Assembly (NCBI GenBank): GCA_023374025.1
Contig: SIJG01000023.1
Location: 805,382-869,381, forward strand
Reading direction: 5' to 3'
DNA: 64,000 nucleotides
Source: Heterodera schachtii
Lineage: Eukaryota > Nematoda > Chromadorea > Rhabditida > Heteroderidae
This document shows positions 1-12,500 of the stretch, piece after piece. The position numbers were made by a program, and so were the translations under genes. The notes under the pieces were generated by a model. The model was not told the origin of the DNA, ran no database searches, and worked only from the letters and a program-made list of their open reading frames with translations. Within the stretch, counting starts at the first letter, position 1. Each line of letters begins with the position of its first letter.

Positions 1-660
1 AGTATATTCTTGCATTCCTGGCTATATTATTTCATTAGTCATAATGTTCTACACCATTTTCTATGTGTTGTTGGACATAAGAGTGAGGGAGGGGGGGGGG
101 GGGGGTGACGCATTTTAAATGTGCACAAAAAAACAAAAAATTTATAATGTCCCATTAATGATCGCGGTAGTATAGGAGAAGAATGGCACACACACACAAA
201 TTTTTTGGCAAAAATTGTGGGCATAATTGAGCACAAATTACAAGGGGCATGTTCGAACAAAAAGTCCAACAGTGAGCAAACAATTCATTCATTCATTCTT
301 CACATCCATACACATAAAAAGCAGTCAATGGCGGGAGATGAAAAAGAAGGGGCTTCATTCAGCAGAACACAAATTTTATAAACGGCTTTTTCCCACTTTT
401 TTGGGGAAAAAAAAGGAAGAGAAAACTACTGCTGAGAATAGAGACGGCACTTGCATATGAAAAGATGGGGACGGCGGGAATGACAAAAAATTATTGAAGA
501 ATGCGAGAGTGAAGGAAAAAGCGGAAAAAAAAGAATGAGGGGAAAAAAGAGGTCGTCAGACGAAGAGAGGAAAGAGGGCATTTGACAAGAAAGCACTAGG
601 GACAGAAGAGATCGTCAGACAGACAGAGGAAGGAGAAGAAGCAAAAGAGAAGGAAAAGAA

Positions 661-796
661 AGCATCGGAGGGGAGAGGGAGGAAAGAGAGCAAAAGGGAA
701 GGAAAAGCATCGGAGGGGAGAGGGAGGAAAGAGAGCAAAAGGGAAGGAAAAGCATCGGAGGGGAGAGGGAGGAAAGAGAGCAAAAGGGGAAGGAAA
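661..796. repeat. 45-bp purine-rich tandem repeat, 3 units
   Basis: Three nearly perfect units start at 661, 706 and 751, each beginning AGCATCGGAGGGGAGAGGGA. The period of 45 is a multiple of three, so an antisense frame stays open and translates to a Ser/Leu/Pro repeat; I regard that frame as a by-product. The repeat decays into similar purine-rich sequence on both sides. Confidence 0.9.
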
Positions 797-3002
797 GGGG
801 GCGGGCGGGGGAGGGCTTCATCCCCCACCCTCGCCCACTTTCAACTTTTTAAAACAAAAATAGTGGAAAAGATGGAAAGAGCCGACGTCTGAAAAAAGGG
901 GCGGAAGCAGCGGAGAAAAAGAAATTGAGGGGCGGGGGAGAGGGAGAGGAGGAAGAATGTGCCCTGAGGGGAAAAGCCGTAGAGGAAGGGGACAGTCGAA
1001 AGGACGAACACACTGAGAAAGAGTGAGTGTGGGAATGAATGGGATGTGCCGGCGCCATAAGAAAGCGGGCACGCTAGACGAAGAGAAACGGGGACCCATT
1101 TTTTTTGTCTTAAAATAAAAAAAAACTAAATTATAAAATTCTTATTGGCTACAGTAACCCCCGGGGTTTTGGTATTTGGTCGCGCATGTCACAATGATTA
1201 AAATGTAGAGTTGGCAAAAAAAAAGCGGCAAGATCAAAAGCCAAATTCCAATCCAAAAAAACAGGAAAATGCCATGTTTTTTCGGGAGTAGTAGAATTGT
1301 GCTGGCCCATATTTATTACCCCACTAATTATGCCATAGAATAAGGTGCATTTCTAGAAATTTGGCATAATTCGAAAGCGCTTATGTAATTAATGTTAAAC
1401 GATTAAAAATATATTGAAAAAAAAGCATTTTTGTCTATTTTTAGTTTGTTGAATGAATTTGGGCTTTTTTTGAATTGCAAAAATTCGCCAATTCTTTCAA
1501 TCGTTTGCGTATGCCCCCCCCCCCCCCCCCCCCCCCCCGAAACTGGGACGCCCTTTCGTTAATTTATGCAATGTGAATAAAAAATTTTTTTGCAATTCTA
1601 CGCGCCCTTTTTTTATTTTTTTAAATTCAAACAAAATTAACAAATTTATCTACATAATATAATTTATGGCAGAAATAATATTATTTCATACAACTTTTTT
1701 GAAAGTTGACCAAATGTTTTGAAATTTTGCAGGATAATTCAGAAAAACTGGGCTTTTGAACGTTATCAAGAATGCAAAATTTGATTGCTTAACAGCGGTT
1801 ATGCCAAATTTTGTCAAAAAATAGCTAAAAAGGCGGAATTCACCACGACCCAGCATGTTGTGAAGAGAGCTTTCGAATAATGTCAAAATTTGTGAAATTT
1901 GGGCAATTTTGAAAAAAATTCGGCTCAGCAAATCAGCGCACTGAACCGGCTGCTTCACCTAATCACATTCTTCCCTCCTTCTCCTCCTCGCTTAATCCCT
2001 GCCGCTGGTGGAATTGGAAAAGTCCAAATTTTTTCATCAAATATTTGAATTGAAAAAAATAATGTGCCGGCAAAAGGCACACATTCATAGAGGAGGGCAA
2101 AAGTGGTGGTGATGGTGATGGGGGTTAGGTTGGGGCTTAAAATTTGTGGAGGAGCAAGGAGGAAGCGGGTCGGGAGGATGGTATTACGACGGCGACCGGC
2201 GGACCGCCGCCGCCGCCGACAAATTTTGTGTGGCAACGGGCGGATGCCGGGCCGGCCAAATAGCATAGCGGAAAGGTAAACAATGCAATGAATTAATTGA
2301 TGGCGCGGGGATGATTGCTTTTTTTTTTTTTTTTGCCCGGGGACCGACAAATGAATTTGATGCCTGTGACATTTGTGATGATGGCAGATGCTTTTTAACG
2401 GTGTGTAATTCAAATGTAAGTGTTTTTCAATCCCCGAGGGTAAAACGCCTCATAATTTGCAGAAAAATTTCCTGACAAATAAAAAAAATTTTTCAAAAAT
2501 TTTCCCGATTCTAAAAAAGTTAGTTTTGGCGGTAAATATTTTAAATATTTCCATCAATTTAATTGGGGATTGATCGAATTGAACATTTTGCTGCAATAAT
2601 TTTATTCCATAAAAAATAAACGTGGTTATTTTGGCATTAAAAATTTTCATGCGCCCAATTTGAAGGGCACCCCTTTGGTTTTGTCGAACCGCCCCCTAAG
2701 CTATAAAAGTGCCATAACTTTTTAATTCCCTTTTCCTTGATAATTCTTTAGTCCAATATTTTGAGATTTTTCGTAACTAATGAAATCCTCGCCCTAAAAT
2801 GGAACATGCCAAATATGATGATATAAATTCGTATTCATATATGTATGTATGTATGTAATGCTTTTGGAATAGAAAAAGGATAGAAATTTGCCGGGTCGAT
2901 AGCAAAATGAAGAACTTGATGAGTGGCAGAAGACATACATAACCGACTAATAGGCGGGGGCGGTAGGGGAAAAAGGCCCTTCGGCAGTGCCGTCAAGTTG
3001 CA

Positions 3003-3260
3003 CCCTTTCTCTGCCTCTTTACTCTCTCTCTCCCCCTCTCTCTGACTCTTTACACACTCTCTCTCTCTCTCTCCCTACTATTTTGCAAACTCTGCTTTCT
3101 CTGCGGTCCTTTTCCTTCATTTTGCCAACTTTTTCAACTATCACTCTCTCTCTCTTTCTCTCTCTGCCTCTTTACTGTCGGTTTTCAATCCAATCTTTCT
3201 CTCCCCCTACTATCTTGCTAACTCTGCTTTCTTTGCCATCCTTTCCCTCTTTATAGCCCA
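3003..3260. repeat. CT-rich microsatellite block
   Basis: Imperfect (CT)n and CCCTACTAT-like runs dominate this stretch, with two related sub-blocks (about 3003-3130 and 3140-3250) that look like degenerate copies of one another. No gene is apparent. Confidence 0.7.
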
Positions 3261-3590
3261 TTTTCTCTATTATTCCTTGCTACCACTATCTATTCCTCTC
3301 TATACATATTTTCTGCTTTCGTTTCCAACAAGCTTCATTTTCACACAAATGCTCTCTACCCACCAGAAATTGGCTTTGATGGGTATCGAAATTTTCTTTT
3401 CCACAGGGCTGACAAATTAATATGTTACATATGTATGTGTATAAGTTATTTCAAATATGAGGTAAAATGAGTTTGTTCGACCTGAATATTTTTATATGAA
3501 AAAAATAAATAAATAAACAACACAAAAATATAAAAAGTCATTTGAATTCATTCAATGCTTACAATTATGGCTTTTGTCCAACTTCCTTTC

Positions 3591-6500
3591 TCATTTGCGC
3601 TGTTTTCCGCCATTGCTCCAGTTAAGCCCAAAACGTTCACCAAGCAGTCGAAGCTGTTCAACTGTTTGCATATTCACCAGATGACTAAGCAACAAATCCG
3701 GCTGCTGCTGTTGTTGTTGCTGTTCAGCATTATTCCGTTGTGACGACAACATTTGCGGGTTAACAACATGTTGTTGTTGTTGGCCTTGATGCGGAGGAAT
3801 TCCATGTTGCTGCAGCAGCTGATGATGCTGTTGTTGTGCTTGTTGTCGGAAGGGAGTGGAAGAAGCAATGGAGGAGGAGGAACAGGTTGGCTGTGTCACC
3901 GTCGTCGTCATTCTCGTCATTGACGACGATTGCTGGTGTTGCTGCTGTTGTTTATGTAAGTGATGCGAATTAATGACAGCGAGAGACGGTTGTTGAGGTT
4001 GATGAGTATAATGATGATGGCTTAATTGTGAGGATAATGCAGCGATCATTGTGGAGAGAGCGGACCGTGGCAAGCCGGCATATGGATCATGGTGAACTGC
4101 AGCAGCAGCAGCAACAGAAGCAGCTAATGATGATGACGAAGTGCTAGCGAATGAAGGTGGTGGTGGTGGTCGTGGAGGCATTGGAGAAGTATCGCTGCTT
4201 GTTTGACAGCCTGTACCAGCAGCAGCAGCAGCATTTGTCATCGTCTGTGGCGTATGAGTCTGTTTTTGCGGCGCCTTTTGTCGTGGAGATGCCAGCGTTT
4301 TTTGAGCATTTGAAAAATGTTGTTTGGTGAAATGTGAACGGTTGATCGGAAAGATGTCATCATCATTCAGAGTGATGATCACATTCTTTGCAGACGGTTG
4401 AGCATGCTGCTGACAATGCGTTCCGCTGGAAACAAAAATTAAAAATTTAGTATCCATTCATTACACAAAGACAAGAAATTTTCAGAGAAAAAAGTGGCAT
4501 TTTAAGAATTGTACCCCACATATTTCGCATAGGTGAATGGGAATTTTATGATCCCGATTTACATTTTTGTAAATTATCAGAGAATATGAATGAAATTCGT
4601 AGAACCGAAAATCAAACAATTCCAACGATTTAAAACCCAATAAAGAGCCATCAAATCCGGGATCACCACAAAATATCCGTGCTAATAGAACCCACTAATT
4701 GTCTAATTACAATATGTTTTCTGTTTCTGTTGTTGCAGCCGTCGCTCCCCCATCATTTTCTTTACGCCGAATTTTTGTTGGTGGAGGTGTGCCGCCGTCA
4801 CCAACTGTCATCGTCGTTGGCATTGCGATTGGTCCACCAAATTGCGTGCCACCACCACCACCGGCGGTCGGCATCCATGTGGTGTTGGCGCTGCTGTTGG
4901 TCATTCGGTTTTTGCACTTTGGTTTGGCATTTGGCGGCAGACCGATCATGCGCTTTCTCTCAGCAGGCGGTGCAGATTTCGGTTGAAAGGATGACGGATT
5001 TTTGACAATGCAAGTTGTTGTTGTTCCGCTTGTGGAAGGCATATTTTTTGTTGTTGTTGTTGCAGTGTTGTTGGTGGCCGTGAAGTGGCTGAATTATGAT
5101 TATGCAATTAAAAGCCATCCCAACTCTTTGTTTGACAAATTGTAAAACTAAAACGGATATGTATTACGATGACCCACATTTCCACCGCATCAAAAACACT
5201 AAAAATTTTAATTTCTAAAATAGTTTCAAGATTTTTCTTGTCAAAAATTGATATCCAAGCATGCGTAAAGTTCATAAAAAAAAAACTTTTTTTTTTCAGA
5301 TTCTTTTTAAAATTGTTTTTCTGCATTTTAAAAAATGGGACTTTTGAAAAAGAATTTAAATTTTTTTACCCCCCCCCCCCACCGTCATTTATCCCCACAT
5401 CTTTTTCCAACGCGTCGTTTCCTACCCAATTGTTTTTTTCTTGAAAAATTTAAGTTTGAGGGGGGGGGGGGGGGAAATGAAGTACAACACCTCACCCCCC
5501 ATGTAATAATGTAATTGTTCCACCTTGGCCCTGTTGTTGTCTTCCAGCATGCTGCTGCTGCTGTTGTTGCTGATTCTTGTTGTGAGGCTCGTTTATTTTT
5601 CGACTGATTTCCGCCGCCTTTTCCTTCGGGAATTCGTACCCCATGCGCTCAAACAATGCTTGAATGACACGAAACTTTTCCATCACTCCAAGCCCATGCC
5701 GGTCCAGGTCAAGTGTTGGCAAAATTTTTTGCAGCATCTTAATACCAACAGGGTCCAATGGTTTAAGTTGTTTTTGTTGTTGAGTGGGAGGGTTTGTGGT
5801 GGTTGGGGAACAGGAAGCAAAAACAATGTTTTGCAAATGATGGTGAAAATTTGTGGGAATTGAGGGCGATGATTGCGGAGGAGGAGGGCAGCCAGTTTTT
5901 GGTGTTGTTGTTGTTGAACTGGGTGAACAGGAGGCAACAGCAGCAGGAGACAACAACGGTTTATGAAAGGCACTACTACAATTGACCGGATGGTGTTGTG
6001 TCGTCGTCGTCGGCGTTTGGCTGTACTGTTGCTGCTTCATCAAATTGTGAGTGGTCGGACATTTTAGTCCAATCGGAAGTTGTTGTTGTTGTGCAATGAA
6101 ATGTTGATGGTGGGGATGGTGGTGCCGTTGTTGTTGATGTTGCGCAAAAAGTTGATGATGAAAATGATGGGGTTTCGGACCACCAGCAGCAGCACTGCTG
6201 GTGCTTAGCAATTGGATATCATCATAGTTGATGTTGCCAGTTGATTGTTGTTGGCTCTGTAAATATAAATCATAACTATCTGTCGACCAGGATCCATAAA
6301 CCAGGGATTTTTGTCCAAAAAAAAATACACAGTTCCAGACACCCAGGTCCAACATGAAATCATAGGTCCAGGGGCTTTTTTTTTCTTCAAATGTCAATCC
6401 AATAATTTATAGTATTGGCAAGGTTTGTATATAGCATTTAAGATTATGTAATTGTAAGCAAATTCATTGGTCAGGTTGCAAACTTTTTAAAAAAAAAAAT

Positions 6501-9500
6501 CAACTTTTTCAAATTTTTTGATTTCTAAAAAATCTCTCAATAAGAGATGGAAAATTAAAAACATACAATTTTGTCCCTTCGCTGAATGCATGCGATCAGT
6601 GTTGTTTCCAATTCAGTACGTTCCTTTTGACAACGTCCATCCCTGAACAAGAAAGGCATTGGTAACAACAATTAACCATTTTCTGATTAAATTTATTAAC
6701 AGGTGTCAAGGCATTCCGTACAATGGAATTTCGTAAAATTTTATCTAGAATTTTTTTCAAAAAACAGGACGAATATTTTTTATAAAAAAATTAGCAATTT
6801 TTAGGTAAAAGCTGTTTTTTTTTGAGTAAATTCTAAGTTAAATTCTACAAAATGTCATTGTCCCAAATCACCCCCCCCCCGCCCGCCCGCCCTCTTTCGC
6901 AACCTTTTCAATTTGCCAATCACAGCTTCCATATGCTCAATCAGTTTGCCCAAATGTTGAATGTCATGTCCATATTGTGCCTTTGTTTGCTTGTCCACCA
7001 AACATTTGAAGCCTCTCAACACATTTGCCATCATTTCACGGATCATTGAATCGCCCAAAATTTCTCTGTGTAAAAAAGGTGTGCACTACATTTATCTTCC
7101 GGAGTTTTTTTTCTAGTAAAAAAATTATTTGTTTAAAAGAATTTTTCTTCAATGTTTTAAAATTTAAAAGTAAGAAAACAAAAAATCAGTTTTTTAATTT
7201 TTTTTTTTTTTCAGGGAGAAACGAACTCCTATAAAAAACAATGTATTATGGAAAAAAATTTAATAACATGAAAAATTGGGATTTTTTCATTTTTTTTTAA
7301 AATTTTGGTTAGAAAACCAGAAAATTATTAGAAGGGTCATTCATATGCCGCCTAATTAGCCGTTGGTAAATTATTCGAAAAGACAATTATTATATTTCCA
7401 TATAACATACCGCGATGATGAAGACGGTTTGTAGGCGGTCAACGCGACAACCAAATCCTTCAAACGGCCAATGTTGCCACATTTGTAACTTGCCTTCGCA
7501 GCCAAATTGACAATTTTGCACAAATGGTAGGGGAAGGAGCCATTCCGTTCAAAATCGGTCCGTTTTATTTCAACAATATTCTGTAATGAGGAAAAAAAGA
7601 TATTGTTTTTTGACGATTTATTTTTAGCGAACATTTAAGGGAATTTTCGGGTAAATTGTATCTTCCACCCCGATTTTTTTTTTAAATTTTGAAACTTACA
7701 ATTAGAAATTTCAAATAAAAACAATTTTTTTTTTGAAAAAATCCACCGAGAAAAAATTTTTCATGAAATTTTTTTTAAAGATTTCCAATTTTTTTTTTGA
7801 AAAATGACAATTTTTAGAAATCATTTTTGAAAGAAATTGAACAGAAGTACATTTGGTTTATCCAAATTTTCCATTGTACCTCCAAGAAATTGTTGCATCT
7901 CTGTTTCCGTCCGGTCAAAAACAATTTGTCAAAAAGAATGTCCGTAGAACGGGCAAAATTTTTTTCATCAAAAAATGCGCGCGCAACACGAAAATAGGCT
8001 TTGTAATGGGGAAATCGGAGCAGAATAATGTCGAAAGCAGTGCGACACATTCGAACAATTTCATGTTGCAATTCGGACGCACAGCACAATGAATGGACCT
8101 GAAAAAGAAAGGCATTTTGGAATATAATTATTGTACAATTTTAAAACAAGTCACTTTCCCTTGTGCCTATAATTAGGCCCAATCCAAGGGTGAAGGTGGA
8201 AAATTTTCAAGAAAAAATTAGCAAATTTTTTTTGTTGGTCCCAAAAAAACGGCGGAAGATTGGGCATTTTTTATAATTTTAACCTCTTTTATTAAAAAAA
8301 TTCATTAACGGCGGCACCAATCAGCAGCACCTGGACCCCCTTTTTATCATAATATATTTTGAAAATTTGTGCGTTGTTTGAAGAATGGTTCACTCTACTT
8401 ACTTTTTCCCTCAAAAAATTCACCATTTTTTGGTAAAAAATTAGTTTTAAAAATTGTTTTATACTACGATTTGTCATAATACCGGGAAGGGGGGTTCTTT
8501 AGTTATGACTGTGCTCTTTAATTGATTGTGAATACTTACCACATCTTCAATTTCTCCATTATCCACTTCTGATGTCAACTGGCGGCCATAAATTTTTTTG
8601 GGTTGTTCACTAATCTGTCGGTTGTCCTTGTCCAATGCACTTTTGTCCAGAATGGATTGCTTGTCATAAAATTCCGAGACGGACCAATGGCTGTCCTCCA
8701 AGCAGCGACGCTGTACGCCATGATAACGGAACAATGTCAAATAGGCGTGAATGTTGGCCAAATCGGTTGCACATTGAGCGGATGCGCGGGGAGGAAATGA
8801 TGGCGCATTGAGTGCCTTGAGATAACGCAGGGCATAGGCATGCACTTTGTAATGAATCTCCAACGGTTCAAAGTACGTCTGAAAAGGGGGGAGGGAGTGA
8901 AATGCCATTAAAAAACAATATTTAATTGACCGAAATATATTTTATTGGGTGGGGAAGGGGAGGGGGTTAAATGCCATTAAAAACAAAATTTAGTTAGGTA
9001 AAAAGATTTCAAAAAGAATTACTGCTTGAAAAATGAGTGTATCGAAATGGGGCAAACAGCAAAACGTCGCAAACCGAAATGGACGGAACTATCGCCCATG
9101 ATTACCTGTTTGACTCGGTTAATTTTGGTCAAATATTGGATGCCTTCCTCCTCCAACGCGAGTGCACAATGGTAGTACAGGTCCAAAACCTGAGAAATTA
9201 TAAAATTTTCATTTATCTTTATCCAATTTTTTCTCTGACACAACCTTTTCGGGCTGTTCCCCGAGTTTTTCGCCAATTTTTGCAAGAAAATAATTGGACA
9301 GCCACGCGACATCCTTTGGCGAATCGTTGAAGCGAAGGGCCAAGCAAAAGTGCACTTTGCATTTGAGCAACATTCCCTCAATTTTGGTCTGCGCTTTGCA
9401 CCGCAATTCTTTGCTCACTTCCTTCTGAAAGATGTTGAAACCAGAATTTTTTTTAAAATTAAAATTAAAAAAAAAATCTGGTTAAATTCTTTTTTTTTTT

Positions 9501-12500
9501 TGAAATTTCAGAAATTTCGGAAATACCTGCACTTTGAATCGCGCAAAACGTGTCCTCAACTGGTAAATGATTGTGCCAACGTCCAGGTGTGACTCAGCAA
9601 ATTCCCAATGCAAAAACAGTGCCATTTTGAACGGGAACACATAGGCCTCCACTTGGTCAAGCAATTCCATGTCACTTTTCTTAAATCATATCATTGTTTA
9701 AAAATATTTTAAAAAAAACAAAATTGTAGAGTGCTATTTAAAATTCAAAAGAGAATGATTCGTCGTGGAAGAATGGAAAAAGGAAAAAGCACTGAGACTT
9801 TTAACAAATTTTTTAATTTTGCATTAAATTTTCCCAATTTTTTCCGTAATCGCCGGATCCTAAAACTGTTTAATTTTCCTTAAAATAGGGCTCTAAAAAG
9901 TAAAATTTGGTCTTTTTTGGACAAAATCTGTTAACAAAAATAAAAGCGCGCCGCAAAGTGTTGTTTTAAGCAAAAATTCTTGGCGTACCTTTTATGCATT
10001 TATGATTCCCAAATAAAATTATTATTATAATAGTAATGATAAAATTAGAAATAAAAAATGCCCTTACAATTGCGTATTCGTAAGTCAACGATCGGCCCAA
10101 CGCGTACCAGGCCGAGGCGAGGATGTGCCGTGGCAGATGTGCACCACCGATTGCCAAACATTTTCTCAGCCATTCTCCCTCTGTGCCAGTGCCAGTCCGA
10201 TAATGGTAGTGGGCAAGCAAATAAATACATTTGGCACAAAATTCGAAATGTGTGTCCTGTTCGTCTTGCTTGCGTTGTTGTTGGTCATCACCAGTTTCAT
10301 TGTCACCTCCCAACATTGGCATTGTCAATAATTTATCAAGCCGAGTTTGGCCTTCTTCGCTGGTTTGCAGTCGCTCTTCATAGCCGCAACAGAGACCGTC
10401 GGAGTCAAATTTCTCCTCCAATTCCAAACGGAACGGGCAATGGAGCAGTTCATCGAGGGCATGGAGTTGTGCCGGATCAACCGTCAACAACGGGTCAAAT
10501 GCCTTGGTAAGCAGCTCGGCCAAATCGCTTGGCACACGCCGATCGGAACAAATGTCCGGCAATTTGTGGGGCAGAATCAGTTCAAGAACCCTGGCTGCAA
10601 ACACCCAATCCACTGGCCATTGCAGTTTTGAGCCATGGTCAACAACACGGTTGGAACGAAAACGGGACTGGCCAAATTTGTCACTGAAAAAAATGACAGT
10701 GAAAAGGTTACAAAGTATTATTATTTTATAATGATATCTAATGGACAATCAGAATGTTTAAGATTTTGTGGGGGTTCGGCGATGACAACACAACACAACA
10801 CAGAACAAAACACAACACAGAACAAAAAACAAAACATAATACAACACAAACAAAAAAAACACAAAACAAAACAACACAGAACTGAACAAAAAACAAAACA
10901 AATAGAATAAAACACAAAACAAAACACAGAGAACAAAACACAAAACAAAACAAAACACAAAAATGAACAAAACAAACACTATACAAACAAAACAACATGC
11001 AATAAAACACAACACAAAACAACACAACAAAACACCAAACAACACAAAACCAAACACAACACAGAACAAAACACAAAAGAACACAAAACAAAACACAACA
11101 CAGAACAAAACAAAACACAAAACATAATACAAAAGAACACAAAACAAAACAGAACAAAAAACCCAAAACATAATACAACACAGAACAAAACAAAACACAA
11201 AACACAAAAGAACAGAAAATAAAACACAGAACAAAACAAAACAACACTAAACAAACACAACACAACAAGAACAAAAAACAAAACATAATACAACACAAAC
11301 ACAAAACAAAACACATAGAAGAAAACACAAACAAAAGAAAACCCAAAAATTAACAAAACCCAAAAACAACAAAATAAAACACAATACAAACAAAACAACA
11401 TGCAATAAAACACAACACAAAACAACATAACAAAACACCAAACAACCTAAAACCAAACACAACACAGAACAAAACACAAACAAAACAACACAAAAAAAAC
11501 AAGCAACACAAAAATGAACAAAACACAAAAACAACAATATAAAACACAATAAAAACAAAACACAACACAAAAGAACACAAAACAAAACACAACACAGAAC
11601 AAAACACAAAAGAACATAGAACAAAACAACACAAAACAAAACAACAAAGAACAAAACAACAAAGAACAAAACAAAACACAACAGAAACACAAAAGAACAC
11701 AAAACAAAACATAATACAACACAAACAAAACAAAACACAAAAGAACACAAAACAAAACAACACAGAACTGAACAAAACACAACAGAAACACAAAAGAACA
11801 CAAAACAAAACATAATACAACACAAACAAAACAAACACAAAAGAACACAAAACAAAACAACACAGAACTGAACAAAAAACAAACACATAAAACAAAACAC
11901 AAAAATGAACAAAACAAACACTATAACAAACAAAACAACATGCAAAACACAACACAAAACAACACAACAAAACACCAAACACAACACAGAACAAAACACA
12001 AAAGAACACAAAACAAAACACAAAACAACAAAGAACAAAACACAAACATAATACAACACAGAACAAAACAAACACAACAAAACACAAAACAAACAACACA
12101 AAAAAAAACACATAGAACAAAACACAAAACAACACAAAAATGAACAAAACAAATAATATAAAACACAATAAAAACAAAACACAACACAAAAGAACACAAA
12201 AACAAAACACAACACAGAACAAAACACAAAAGAACATAGAACAAAACAACACAAAACAAAACAACAAAGAACAAAACACAAAACATAATACAACACAGAA
12301 CAAAACAAAACACAAAACAACAAAAACACAAACAAAACAACACAAAAAAACACATAGAACAAAACACAAAACAACACAAAATGAACAAAACAAATAATAT
12401 AAAACACAATAAAACAAAACACAACACAAAGAACACAAAAACAAAACACAACACAGAACAAAACACAAAAGAACATAGAACAAAACAACACAAAACAAAA

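Larger units (their letters stand above)
1..3590. other. Intergenic low-complexity region
   Basis: I see no convincing gene here. The stretch holds homopolymer runs (15 G at 91-105, 25 C at 1514-1538), a 45-bp purine tandem repeat (661-796), a CT-rich block (about 3003-3260) and AT-rich DNA. Open frames at 556-1099 and 1955-2413 (minus) are Pro/Ser- or Arg/Lys-biased and follow base composition, without a splice pattern or family resemblance. The 3' end of the CABIN1-like gene lies just beyond (stop at 3591, minus strand). Confidence 0.6.

Noticed and set aside
556..1099. Pro/Ser/Leu-rich open frames on the minus strand
   Set aside because: They follow a 45-bp purine repeat and G-rich composition; no splice signals or family resemblance.
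1955..2413. 152-codon open frame on the minus strand
   Set aside because: Basic, low-complexity translation with no recognisable domain, in AT-rich intergenic DNA; several competing frames are open.
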